Shown here one piece after another: positions 32,002 to 43,740 of a stretch of 64,000 bases of DNA. The position numbers were made by a program, and so were the translations under genes. The notes beneath the pieces are model-generated. The model did no database searches. It had not been told where the DNA came from and saw only the letters and a program-made list of their open reading frames with translations. Numbering within the stretch: the first letter of the stretch is position 1; each line of letters starts with the position of its first letter. Origin of the DNA: Labia minor (Eukaryota; Arthropoda; Insecta; Dermaptera; Spongiphoridae); NCBI GenBank assembly GCA_963082975.1, contig OY720347.1:12072225-12136224 (forward strand), in the 5' to 3' direction.

Positions 32002-33180
32002 ATTAAATTATGTTTTGTAAGCATGTGTGTTTGCACGTATTATGATAAAATAAAATAAAATTATAAGTTATAAACTAATTTAAAGAAAATATAATTTTTT
32101 TGAAATTTTTACTTATTGAATAAAATGTAGAAGTAGTAAAGAATAGGTGAACATAATGGTCTTTTATTATCTTCATTTATTTTTCAAATATTGTCTTTAA
32201 GAAAAAATGTTTCGATTTTAAATATTTTGAAAATTTGTATAAATTTCTACTTAAAAACAATACCAACATTACTTAATCTAAAACTAGGCATCTTTAAAAT
32301 AACTCTAAGAAGTGGCGTAACTAGAAGGGGAGTGAGGAGGTGCGAAAAAAAATTAAAAACATTTTTATATATATACAAATATAGGTACTAAGAATTAGAT
32401 ATGCTAAACAGAGGCATTAAGAGAAATGCAAAAATACAAGATGAAATATCTTGTTCCCAAAACAATATCTCATACATATCGGTGTTTGCTTTAGTCCCCA
32501 TTTTCCCGAAGAATAGCCTTGATTCTTCTAGGTTTATCTGAATTGAAAGAATATACAAGGATCTTTCTAAAAGTAAATAAACAAATTCTTTAATTTTAAA
32601 ACTACTAGTCGGCGGAGGCCCCCTGTTCCCCGGAGTGGTACATAGTATTTGATTGAAAGTAGTAAAAGGTTTTCATCCATTTTGTTTCAATCAGTATATT
32701 ACATAAAACATTCATTTCTTTTTGAGTTCTTATTTAAAATATATTTTAATTTAATCAGTAAATTAATTATATAAATATATTAGGGGACCAGTGTGAGAGC
32801 CCTCACACGCAAAGAAATTGAAACGCAAAAGATTGAAAAATATTATAAGAAATAAGAGGCACTGGATGTGTCGTCACAAATGACGTCAAAAATAATAAAA
32901 AGTAAGAAAAAAATTATTTATTCACTTTTCTCAAAAAGTATTTATTGTTTTCCAATGAATTTCACGCTATTAATAGATTTGTCCGAGGGCTATCAAATGG
33001 CATTGGAATGGCCCAAATCGCATAAGTCGTTTAGGAGGAGTATTGGATAAAACTGTCTTTTAAATATATAAATTCAATGAATATGTACAATCTTTTCAGA
33101 GGTGTTAACTGGCAACGTTGTGATATGCCCTGATCAGCTGTTTCATCATTTTATGTCAACGCGATGAATCCCGATAAGTA
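32002..33180. other. intergenic DNA without a supported gene
   Basis: AT-rich. 32780-33050 is less AT-rich and starts ggggaccagtgtgagagccc. Its open frame starts without a recognisable domain and I cannot assign it. Fragments near 32310 and 32610 look like old repeat ends. Confidence 0.4.
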
Positions 33181-33370
33181 GGGTGACCATATTTCGAAAA
33201 CACCAAACCGGGACAAACGGTTTACCTTTTTTTTGCAAATTGAAAAAATTTTGAAAAAAGTAAGAAATGTTCAAAAGCTTAGTCCAGAAATCGTTTGAAC
33301 TTTTTTTTTTGTTTTTTATAAGCAAATTGAAACAGGACAATCCCGGGAAAAACGGGACGTTTGGTCACCC
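33181..33370. mobile_element. TA-flanked MITE, family gggtgacc
   Basis: gggtgaccatatttcgaaaa to tttggtcaccc, with TA at 33179-33180 and 33371-33372. Confidence 0.9.
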
Positions 33371-33984
33371 TACCGTTAAGTCCAGTGGAAGTTTCTGGTT
33401 CCTCGTTAGAATTGGATTTATTCATGATAACAGAAGCGACCCTGAGATGATAGAATGTTAGACCATCTATCAGGAGTAAACGCCGAGGACTCTTGTCAAA
33501 AGGAGTCATTTTTCAGCATGATGACTCCCGCCCTCATATAGTCCTGCTGACATTTAAATATTTGATAAATTTTAAAAAAAATCTAGAGACACACAATATA
33601 TAATAATAATGTTATATGTAATTAAACAAGCCAGGATATTGATTTACCTATTAATTGGTATTGTTTTCTTGAGAAAGTAATGGAAAGGAATGACTGCCAT
33701 GAACTTTATGGATTTCGTGAATATTTTAAGAAATATATAAATTTTCATTTTTTGTGATTTGATTTTGGTTTTTTATGAGTTATTATAAATAAAACATGAT
33801 TATATTATATTATATTAAATATTCTTATCATTTATATCAAAAATATTTTGTTTTAGGTCTGGTGAGAAATATTTATATAAAAATGAATGGGATGAAGTTG
33901 GTGAAGTACTCCCATTCCTAATTAAATGATTCTATTTATCATTACCAGTTTGAAAGATTACTAATGATCTCTATAAGGATTCTT
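33371..33984. other. AT-rich intergenic DNA
   Basis: No gene or clear repeat is recognised between the MITE and the inverted duplicate that starts near 33985. Confidence 0.4.
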
Positions 33985-34690
33985 TTTAGCCCACTGGAAA
34001 AACGTTATTTTATAAAAATTTTTTATATCTATATTATTTTATTCTTTTCAGTGCAATTTTAATTTGATAAATTTCTTTAATATAACAAGAGAAATAGAAA
34101 AGATGAAGTTATACGAAAATTTACAAATTGAATAAAACAAAAAAATATATTAATCTTCCAAAATAAATTTTATGTATTTATGTTAAGTTAATGTTATTAT
34201 TGCATAATAATTATTAAATTATATTTATAAATAAATCATTTTTATTAATATAAGATTTTATAAATGTATATAAAATAATGTACTCATATTGTCTTCATAA
34301 AAAAGGTCATTCTTTTGTTGATTTTTTCTCTCGGGGGGATATATATAAAAAAGGACCTTTTCTCTGTGCTATTTGAGGGTAAAACTACCCCTACTTGATC
34401 GACGCTAGTGCTGATTAATAAGAATTCATCATTAATTTTAATGCTATAAAATATATTTAATTACTATCAAAATCCGTTGAAAAAAATTTAAACGGAGCAA
34501 TACAAAAGGAATTAGTTACTAATAGTAATTAATCGCTAATTAATTTCAATTAATTAATGATAATTCAATTATATTTCTTCTATACCTTCTAGGGATCGGT
34601 TGAAATATCTTTAAAAATTTTCAAAATGAAAAATCGATTTCAATTTGTCAAAAGAGCGAACATGCAGACAAAGATACAAACGCTAAGTGA
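33985..34690 (-). repeat. inverted copy of Ly6-3 intron 2
   Basis: 33985-34315 is the reverse complement of about 25540-25850, and 34636-34690 that of about 25455-25520 (tttgtcaaaagagcgaacat against atgttcgctcttttgacaaa, with small differences). About 320 bases at 34316-34635 are extra. The exon next to this intron was not copied. Confidence 0.8.
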
Positions 34691-35206
34691 AGTTGAGAAA
34701 AACTTAATAAAAACAGAAACGTCAAAGCTATTGTATATATATTGTAAGTTTTTTTTTATAAAATTAAAAGGACCCCCTCTCTATAATAAGGTTTTCATCT
34801 GAAAAAAATTGTTAAATACATTCCTACTCTCATCTATGAAAATTTTATTCCAACTTTGTATAGCAAATATTCTTGAAAATTCTATCAAATATATAAAACT
34901 AAATTATTTAATCTAAATTAAAGTTAATCAAAATATTATTTTTTTATATAAACGAAATAATTTTAAATTAAATAACAATAGTTTATAAATTAGAATTTCA
35001 ATTGAAAAATAATAAATAAATCTGGTATGTCATTTTGATTTTTTTGTTTATCATTCATTCTTTGAAATCTCTTCTTTTTTTAAGTATATTTACATTCAAT
35101 TAAGATTAGATTAAATAATTAGATTGAAAATGATATTATTATATATAGTATAAACCTTTTATATATAATTGTGATCAATTCGAATGTGAATGAAAAAAGA
35201 AATAAG

Positions 35207-38200
35207 ATGTATAAGCAAATAGGATTCCTCTTGGTTTTATTTTTTACAACCTATTGGACAACCATATGTGGTAAATATCTTAGTTTTGTTTTATTCATAT
35301 ATTTATCTACTATATAAAGTTAAATAAATTAAAGAATAATTATTAATATTTTTTTAGGGCTAAAATGCTATGAATGTCAAGATGTACCACCTCTTGTAAG
35401 GAATTGTAGTAAAATGTATGATGAAGGTGTTGTTTTGACGGATTGTGATCATACATGGGATGCTTGTAATACAATTGTCGAAAAAGGTATAATCAATCTA
35501 AATTATATTACTACATGAATAGTATATAGCAGGGATGGCCAACCTGCGACTCACGAGCCACGTGTGACTGGCTCTTTGTGGCTCAAAATAAATGTACTAG
35601 AGTTAGGATGACCATATTTTTTTTTACGAAATGTCCTAAATATTAAAAAAAACGGGGAAATAGGCTGTCACGAATACATTTTTCGGGACGCCGGGACAGA
35701 GCACCTAAAAACGGGTCGTTTGGTCACCCTAACTAGAGATCTCTTTTCATTTTGATGTTATAATATTTTAAAAAAATTAATATCGTTTAGTTTGTTTTTT
35801 AAAATGTCTTTTAAATTGCTGACAAGAAATGTGAACCAATAGCAACGTTTTAATTGATTTGTAGATTTGTTTTATCCGATAACTTCTAAACCAGGAATGT
35901 CAAACTCATAGGTACACTTGGGCCAAATAAACAAGGCGGGCCGGAAAAAATTTTATTTCGAATAATAGTCGGAAATTTTTAAAATTCTGATCGCGAAAAA
36001 CTTTTTACCTTTTTTTTAGAGACAAATTGAAAAAATTTAAATATTTGCCGATATATTGACCGGGCCGCAAAAATATTTGTCACGGGCCGCGAGTTTGACA
36101 GCCCTGTTCTAAACTAAAGTAAATTTCAGAATTTAGAACTAGAAAATGACAAGTGGATACAAGACTTGATGTTTTTGATTGATCTCAAGAAATATTAGAT
36201 TCAATAATATCTGACTTCTCACAGTGTATACATGTATTTATGAGTATTTACAAAGTAAATTACAACTTTTTCAATAGAATATTAAAAAGAAAACATTTTG
36301 TAATTTACCTTGAATTAAAATAAATTGTTTCAATATTAAACAAGAACAACTCAAAAAGTATAAAAAAAGCTAGAAGGAATATTGACGGAATTCCAAAATA
36401 TAAATTTCAAGAATTGGAATATTTTTTTTTTGAAATCGTCTCTTGATTTATTTTAGTATACATTTGAATTCAAGGTGAGTTTTCCATTTCCAATTTAATT
36501 ATGACCCAAAAAGTATCTGGAGAATTAGAATTAATAGTACAAGAACATCGAGCTCTACAATTAAAATATAAGTCAACTAAAATAACTAAATAATTACTAA
36601 ATTTTGGAAATTTATACCAAAATCGAAGTATCCTGAATTAAAAAAGCTGCTTTTCTATTTATTTCAATATTCGCAACGAGATATTAAAATTTGTGAAAGC
36701 CGAACACTGATCAGTATTATTTAAGCAGCAACTGAAAAGTGCTGTTCTTAATTATTCACCAAAATTTAAAAAAATTATCAATAAAGTAAAATAAATGTGT
36801 TTAATTTTTAATATTTAAATTCAATACACAAATTGTGTTGTTTTATTTAAGTTTTCAATAAATATAATTTCTGTAAAAAAAATTTTTAATGCCATTTTTG
36901 AAAACTTTTTAAATACATATTTAACTGCTGATTGCGAAAAAATACAAATTTTGAAAAATGGCTCGGACTATCAAGGAGCTTGGCCACCCCAGGTATATAC
37001 TGCAGTAGATACTAATAACTATTTTATATAGAAGAGTTAACTGTGATTATAAAAAGGAAGAATTGAGAAAAACTTATCAAATAAATTAAATAAAAATAAG
37101 CTGAATTTTTAATCATGTGATCATATATCAAACATATATCTTTATTTTTACGGTCACTTTAGAGGAAAAAAATCAAAACGTTGTAGGTAATGACCCCCTT
37201 CCGGTTGAGCTAAATTTCTCAAAAGTTGATAGAAAACTATGAATTTTGAATAATGCCCGCATACCAAATTTCATTATTCTAGCTCAAACCGTTTTTGCGT
37301 AATCTTGCCTACACATATTCACACAGAAATTTTTCTCAACCTTAGTGAAAATCATCAGGAACCTTCAAAACGTATAAAAACATCAAAATCTTGACATCGA
37401 AAATTTTCGTGATCGCAATACTATCTCTGGCGAGATAGTAAAAATTGATTGATATTAAATTAAAAAAATAATAAATAATAATAAATAAAAATATATATAC
37501 TTTATAATATTATAGTAATTCTAGTTTTATTTATTAAACTCTCTATTATTGGTTAAAGTTAAATAAAAGATATCTAGTGAAATGTTCTTTCACCAATTTA
37601 TTTTGAATTAATGGATTTTTTTATTTAATTAACTATAAATAAAATTGGATATCTTTTATTTTATTCCTCTAATTCATTGCTTTTAAGCATTTTTTCCCAA
37701 AGTTACAACAATAAGATTTTTTTTTTTTTAATTTTTAATTACTTAAGAAATATTAAATCATTTGTTATTTAGTAAAATTTTATTTAGATTGATGATTTAA
37801 ATAATTTAATTTATTTAAATTAATATTATCACCCTTCTCCCTTTTATCTCACCGATGCATTTGATTTAATTTTAACTCTAAAATAAAGTACAGGGTCCGG
37901 CAGTGAAACCTCACGGTTTTTGAAATGGGATAAATAAAAAAGTTGTTGAGATATTTTAATTATTTTTTTTATTGTAAAGAGGAGAATTGGAAATTTAACA
38001 TTCATAATAAATAAGTTGACCTGTGGCCAGGTCCGAACCGCCCGACGGTTTGAAGTAAATTAATTAGCAACTACAGAAACAATTTCAAATAATTTTCATA
38101 TATCTATTAATGTAATAAAAAACAGATATGGATACATAAATAATAAATATAAACATTTTTAATTTTATTTTATTTATAATATATATGCAAGACCAGGCTG

Positions 38201-40872
38201 TGACGTCATGAATGGTTGGATGACGTCATATAATTTTAAATCAAGAAAAAACTAATAAATATGATTTTCCCGAGGGTAAAACCAATACAAAGTGCATGAT
38301 TCGTGATGATATATAAAAAAATCTCCTCATGTGAAATTTGGTGTGAAAATAACCCTTCCCTTCCTATCGTCGATCGCTAATACTACCACTTCCGGTTTCC
38401 GGATTTGCACCAAAAGTTGATCAATTCATCCCACTGATGCATTAAGTAAATATACCAAATTTCATCAAAATCGGTTGAGCCGTTCAGGCTGTACACATCT
38501 ATACGGACGGACGGACAGACATCATGCTAAAAATACTTTTTTCTGTTAAGAAAATGCATGATTCGTGGAGATATGTAAAAATCTCCACATGTGAAATTTG
38601 GTGTGAAAACAATACCTCCCTTTTAGGCCCGATTCACACACAAGTGGCGTATGGCACTGGCGTGGTTCTGGCGTGGTTCTGATCAGCTAGTAAAATATAT
38701 ATATAAAGATATATATATGAAAGAAAAAATTATAAAAATTATATAAAAATAAATTGACATTAAATAAATAAATCAAAATCAGAGAGAGGCGTTAACAATG
38801 ATGATAACACAAAAAAACACGTTTTTAAAATTAAATGCTGGCAAAATATAAAATTTGATTAAAAAGTTGAAATGAATAATGAAATGGTCTAGAAGTGGCG
38901 TGCCAGTCCTACGAGCCACCGGTGGCGTCGGAGTGGAGTGGTCTTCGTGCCATTTTCCACGCCTCCAACACGCCATATCTGTGTGTATTGAGTCATAAGC
39001 TAACGCAATTACATTAACAAACCTGTTCCACGCCAGAACCACGCCAGTGCCATACGCCACTTGTGTGTGAATCGGGCATGAGAGGGATACGATGGCGACG
39101 TAACTCTGGGATGAGAAAGTCACGGATGGCAACATAACGCGCTGAGTTCACTGTCACTGTTTGGCCATTCTCCTCAAAAAAATAAGGCCCTAACACTGTT
39201 GACCTACACACTGCAGCCCAGACAGTTACTCTTTCACACTAAAGAGGCTGCTGGTGAAGTTCCTGTGGTTTTCTTGGAGCCCAATATCGAAAATTTTGTT
39301 TGTTGACACATCCGTTGAGATGGAAATGGTGGTCATCATTTAAGTGACATAATTTTTGCTACATAAGTTATTTTTGTGCTTTTTTATTATGAATGTTAAA
39401 TTTCCAATTCTCCTCTTTACAATAAAAAAAAAATAATTAAAATATCTCAACAACTTTTTTATTTATCTCATTTCAAAAACCGTCAGGTTTCACTGCCGGA
39501 CCCTGTACAATGTTTTTTTACTATCTCGCCAGATTTAATTTTAACTCTAAAATAAAGTACAATGTTTTTTACTATCTCGCCAGAGATAGTATTGCGATCA
39601 CGAAAATTGTCGATGTCGAGATTTTGATGTTTTTATACGTTTTGAAGGTTCCTGAATCATTTTCACTAAGGTTGAGAAAAATGTCTTTGCGTGTGGGTGT
39701 ATGTATGTAGACAAGATTACGCATAAACGGTTTGAGCTAGAATGATGAAATTTGGTATACCGGCATTATTCAAAATTCATAGTTTTCTATCAACTTTTGA
39801 GAAATGTAGCTCAACCGGAAGAGGGTCATTACCTAGCACGTTTTGATTTTCTTTCCTCTAAAGTGACCGTTAAAATAAAGATATATGTTGGATAATTTTT
39901 CACGTGATTAAAAATTGTATAAAACTGCTATGTATAGAATTTCAGCTTGATTGAATCGCTGAAAGTAGCAGAATTAATTTTTTAACACTGCTAACTGCTG
40001 CGCCAACACGTTTCATCAACAAAGAGCCAAATATGCGCTGGTTTAATAAATATTATCTATTAATTTTAATTTATAATTTAATTAATTAAATTTAATTTAA
40101 ATATAACATATGTTATTTAATCCAATTCAAATTGCGAGATAGACGAGTGAAGACACTCCAGCTTATATGAAATAATTAAGGCAAATATTAAAATTATATC
40201 ATTAATAATCTTTATTTGATTTTTTTTTAAATATAATTTTATATTTTTATATAAAATAAAAATTACACTAACAGTCATAGCATTTTGATTGCATTGATAA
40301 TCACCAATGTTAAGCAGCATCGGGTAAGTTTAATACCCGGATGGGTGGCCAGAGAGGTGCCAATGATTAAAATATAAAATTAAATATAATATATAAGATA
40401 ATTATTATAAATATATATGCTCACCAATAATGTTAATTTTAATATTGGTGAGTTAAACTACATTGACTGTGGTAAGTAACCCGACGAGGAACCAGAGGGA
40501 GGTATGAGATTCACCTTCTACTCTCGCTTTCTCAATTATTTCTATTTCTTTTTTTTTAACAAAAATAACAATTATAACAAAAATATTTTAATATCTCAAA
40601 TAAAAATTGATAATTGATAAATAGACTAAATAAATGACTTTTTCTGTTTATTCTGATTTTATTAATACTGATAATATTAAATTACCAAAATTGTTTAAAA
40701 ATTATATTCAAAATTTTCGTTTTTTTCAGTTTATAACGAGACAATCCTTCTTCGTGCCTGTGGATTAGATCTTTGTGATGCGATCATGAACATTCAGGGA
40801 ATTCCTGGAGAGGTTTTCTTAAGTTGCCAAGCCTGTTTTGAGGATGAATGTAACAATGTTATATCTATGTGA
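35207..40872 (+). CDS. Ly6-5: secreted Ly6/uPAR three-finger protein
   Basis: Exons 35207-35270, 35358-35486 and 40730-40872 join to 111 residues, introns phase 1. The signal peptide is MYKQIGFLLVLFFTTYWTTI. The mature chain begins GLKCYECQDVPPLVRNC and ends LSCQACFEDECNNVISM, with the full ten Cys and N-E-T at the start of exon 3. There is no GPI tail. It is the duplicate of Ly6-3. Its intron 2 is 5.2 kb against 1.1 kb there, the difference being two nested hATs, a DUF4817-type element with two insertions, two family A copies and a 5S-derived block. Reading frame and splice sites are intact despite this load. Confidence 0.92.
35606..35729. mobile_element. TA-flanked MITE, family gggtgacc (nested)
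   Basis: ggatgaccata to tttggtcaccc with TA on both sides. Shortened copy inside the hAT at 35530-36992. Confidence 0.8.
35892..36106. mobile_element. 215-bp hAT MITE nested in a hAT
   Basis: The ends caggaatgtcaaactcat and gagtttgacagccctg are inverted. The 8-bp duplication ttctaaac is perfect (35884-35891, 36107-36114). Confidence 0.92.
37102..37446 (+). mobile_element. family A repeat, 3' half (A8)
   Basis: Starts within aatttttaatcatgtgatca and ends atctctggcgagatagtaaa. It lacks the microsatellite expansion. Confidence 0.8.
38012..38624 (-). mobile_element. family B repeat (B3), nested
   Basis: From aagttgacctgtggccagg to acaatacctccctt. It carries the acggacggacggacagac tract at 38503-38521. 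Lies inside the DUF4817-type transposon. Confidence 0.85.
38627..39077. mobile_element. MITE with long inverted repeats (gcccgattcacacaca)
   Basis: The ends gcccgattcacacacaagtg ... gtggttctgg and the inverse at 39030-39077 match over about 50 bases. The interior at 38880-38960 is GC-rich. The target duplication is unclear, so the superfamily is open. Confidence 0.8.
39566..40166 (-). mobile_element. family A repeat (A9), full length
   Basis: From tttttactatctcgccagag to gagtgaagacactccagctta. One of the least damaged copies and useful as a reference. Confidence 0.85.
40275..40540 (+). mobile_element. 5S rRNA-derived sequence, possibly a SINE3-type element
   Basis: 40296-40348 (tcaccaatgttaagcagcat, tacccggatgggtggcc) follows the middle of insect 5S rRNA including the internal promoter region. 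The 5' third is missing. About 70 bases of AT-rich DNA follow, then a non-5S body (gtggtaagtaacccgacgag ... gaggtatgagattcacc). Either a 5S pseudogene or a 5S-headed SINE. Confidence 0.6.
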
Positions 40873-41498
40873 TTTAGTGATTTTTATGATTAATAAACCT
40901 TCAACATTGTACAAAATTTTTATTTTTATAAAATTTTTTATAATATAAATTAATTATAACATCGACAATATATAATCTTTGTAAATTTATTAATTATAAA
41001 ATAATTTAAACATTTTACTATTTTGTGATTAATAAAATATTTTTTAAATATTTAATATATTAAAAAAAAATAAAAAAAATAAAATAAATGTATTAAGAAA
41101 GATAATTTGAAAATCTCCCTAGAAATTGAAATTTCGGGGTGAGCAAAGAAGAATGTGTTGTTGAAATAAGCGATTTACATTATATTAAGTTTTTTACAAT
41201 TGATTTATTTTATTGTTAATTCATTTAATATCCAGAAATTTAACAGGAAATTATAATAGATAAGAGTAGTAAATTGTGGAAAATTTAATTTCAATATGGG
41301 CTTCTTTTGAACTTTCATGAAATATGAATTATGAAATAATAATTCCCATGGCTTTTAAAAATACAAACTTATTTTATAGCATTCATATTTGCTTATAATT
41401 TTAATTTCTAAATATATTCTTATTTGTTTATAATGATTTTGTAATATTGTTGTGGAGAATGCTATAATACATGGTGATATAATAAAATGATATAATAA
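40873..41498. other. intergenic DNA downstream of Ly6-5
   Basis: AT-rich, beginning with the same stop context as Ly6-3 (tatctatgtgatttagtgat). No further gene. Confidence 0.5.
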
Positions 41499-41772
41499 CA
41501 GTGATGTATTGGAAAAATAAAAAGTAAGGGAACGCATAGTGGGAGCAAATAGTTCTATTTTCAGCAAACTATTTTTTTCCTTATAAGTTTTTATTTTTTC
41601 TTATTCTTACTATACAAAATATTAATGTACACAAAAAAAAGAAATTCTAACAGTAGATTTACGTGGGAGTTGTCGGGACATGAAAAAGTACTGAAACGCA
41701 TTCCGGTTCTGAAAAAAGGTAAGGTGGTAAGGGAACGTCGTTCCCCCGCGTTCCCCTCCCAATACACGACTA
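41499..41772. mobile_element. hAT-type MITE (family cagtgatgtattgg)
   Basis: Same family as 52138-52404, which has intact ends and target duplication. Contains agaaattctaacagtagatt and ends in the GC-rich gttcccccgcgttcccctcc. Confidence 0.75.
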
Positions 41773-41774
41773 AT

Positions 41775-42365
41775 AATACAAGTGATTATAAATTTTCAAC
41801 CACCTGAGGTAATATTCATTGAAAGAATATTAGAATATTTTTTTGTTTTTTTGTTTTCATTTATTTTTTTTTTCTTTTTGCTTTAATTAAATATAGATTA
41901 TTTTTTGAAATAAATCATTTAACATTTTCTTTTATTATATATATAAATATATATTAATAGATTATTGAGAGTGCTAAATTTCTTCTTATTTAATATCAAT
42001 TTTACAGTTATAATAGAAATTTGAAAATCTATCCCCTCCTCTTTTTATCTTCGATCTTATATACTCGTAGTAATGGAATTTCACTAAAAGTAAGATGTAA
42101 TCTAACCGTTTTTATTATCATTGTTTTTCAATAAGTCATTAGTAAATATTCATATTTTTACAATTCAATCTTTATTTTTTCTAATTCATTTTATAACGCT
42201 GCCAAATAATAATATTAATGATGATAGTCAATAGATATGTATTTAATATTAAAAAAAAATTATTGTTTAAAAATAAATTTAAACTACTTATAGTTTTCTT
42301 TAAATTTTACATTTGAAATGTAAAAAAATGATGATTATTTATTTTTTCAATCAATAATATTAATA
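41775..42365 (+). repeat. segmental duplication downstream of Ly6-5
   Basis: Counterpart of 28080-28700. The shared sequence is interrupted at 42374-43732 by two hATs and resumes at about 43736. Confidence 0.8.
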
Positions 42366-42373
42366 CAGTAGAA

Positions 42374-43039
42374 CAGGGGTGGGCAAATACTAAGCGCGGA
42401 CCAAAATGAAATTTTCAAAATGTGTCCTGGGCCGGAGGACTAGGGTGACCATATTTCGAAAACACCAAATCGGGACAAACGTTTTACCTTTTTTACCGAC
42501 CGACGATAGTAAGGGAGGTATTGTTTTCACACCAAATTTCACATGTGGAGATTTTTACATATCTACACGAATCATGCATTTTCTAAATAGAAAAAAGTAT
42601 TTTTAGCATGATGTCTGTCCGTCCGTCCGTCCGACCGTATAGATGTGTACAGCTTGAACGGCTCAACGGATTTTGATGAAATTTGGTATATTTACTTAAT
42701 GCATCAGTATGATGAATTGATCAACTTTTGGTGCAAATCCGGAAACCGGAAGTGCTAGTATTGCCGATCGAAGAGAGGAAGTGAAGGGTTATTTTCATAT
42801 CAAATTTCACGTGAGGACATATCTCCACGTGTTATGCACTTTGTATTGGTTTTATCCTCGAGAAAAATCATCTTCATTAGTTTTTTCTTAATTTAAAATT
42901 ATATGACGTCACCCAGCACTTCATGACGTCACAGCCAGCCCTTATATATTATAAATAAAATAAAATTAAAAATATTTATATTATATCCATATCTGTTTTT
43001 TTTACATTTAAAATATCAGTTAACCGGAAGTAGCACTTT

Positions 43040-43074
<35 letters not shown>

Positions 43075-43394
43075 GTTACCAAATATCAAATTTGACACCA
43101 ATAAACTAATACGAACTGGCTCTTTATCAATACCAAGTTTACACATTCTAAATATTCATTCACAACTCTTTATACCTATTTATATGCGGGAAAGTCTAGG
43201 GGAGGACACTCCCGCTTATTTAGAACCAAATTAAAAAAAATTAGAAAAAAAAGTCGGAAATGAGACTAGTCCCAAAAACGCGTTTTACTTTTTTTTAGAG
43301 CCATATTGAACGAAGTTGAAAGATAGAAATAAGAGCCAAACTTTTCAACGGGCCGGATAAAATAAGCAAAAGGGCCGGCTTTTGCCCACTCCTG
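42374..43394. mobile_element. hAT-type element with 8-bp target duplication, composite
   Basis: The ends caggggtgggcaaa and tttgcccactcctg are inverted. The target duplication is cagtagaa (42366-42373, 43395-43402). The interior contains the start of a gggtgacc MITE and family B copy B4, so most of its length is later insertion. Confidence 0.88.
42496..43015 (+). mobile_element. family B repeat (B4), nested
   Basis: From taccgaccgacgatagtaag through a gtccgtccgtccgtccgacc tract to tatccatatctgttttt. The 3' end is lost and an (AT)n run (43042-43073) follows. Confidence 0.8.
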
Positions 43395-43402
43395 CAGTAG
43401 AA

Positions 43403-43732
43403 CATAGGTTCCCAAAGTTTTTTTTGTCGTGGACCCCTGGCATTTTTTTTGGTTTTGGGTAGACCCCCTAAATTGATTTTGATCTTTTATAAACGATTTA
43501 CCTTTTTTTAAGATAAATATTGGAAAAAAATCAAAATATGTGTCAAAAGTCATGTCGGAAAAACGATTTACTTTTTTTTTAGAGACATATTCAAAAACTG
43601 GGGGACCCCCTAGACCTCCGTAGACACCCATTTTCGTTTCATGGACCCCCAAATTTGTCATTCGCTACCGTGGACCCCTGAGGGTTAAAGTAGACCCCCA
43701 GGGTTCCAAAAAGACCACTTTGGGAACCTATG
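43403..43732. mobile_element. second hAT MITE at the same target site
   Basis: The ends cataggttcccaaagt and actttgggaacctatg are inverted. It is flanked by the same 8 bases, cagtagaa (43395-43402, 43733-43740). Internal gtggaccccctag-type tracts. A related solo end lies at about 48885-48915. Confidence 0.9.
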
Positions 43733-43740
43733 CAGTAGAA

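Larger units (their letters stand above)
35530..36992 (+). mobile_element. hAT element, decayed, with 8-bp target duplication
   Basis: The ends cagggatggccaac and its inverse ttggccaccccag carry gtatata(g/c) on both sides (35522-35529, 36993-37000). A decayed plus-strand piece around 36600-36650 (FWKFIPKSKYPELKKL) resembles the hAT transposase C-terminal domain. A gggtgacc MITE and a second hAT are nested inside. Confidence 0.8.
37891..39505 (-). mobile_element. DUF4817-type DNA transposon with TA target site, broken by insertions
   Basis: The terminal repeats cagggtccggcagtgaaacc and its inverse aggtttcactgccggaccctg are flanked by TA (37889-37890, 39506-39507). Subterminal parts are also inverted. 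The minus strand at 39360-39078 reads HFHLNGCVNKQNFRYW and later RSTVLGPYFFEENGQTVTVN, a DDE-region remnant. The rest of the gene was lost or displaced by a family B copy and another MITE. Around the insertion the host sequence taattttaactctaaaataa is duplicated in tandem (37867, 39536). Confidence 0.88.

Noticed and set aside
32868-33050. 60-codon frame in a less AT-rich stretch
   Set aside because: No signal peptide, domain or splice context; not supportable as a gene.
38779-39211. Minus-strand open frames of 118 and 65 codons
   Set aside because: They join a MITE terminus to a decayed transposase piece. I annotate the two parts separately and call no gene.
43266-43661. 131-codon open frame on the minus strand
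   Set aside because: It runs across the boundary of two adjacent hAT elements and their target duplication, so it is a chance frame.
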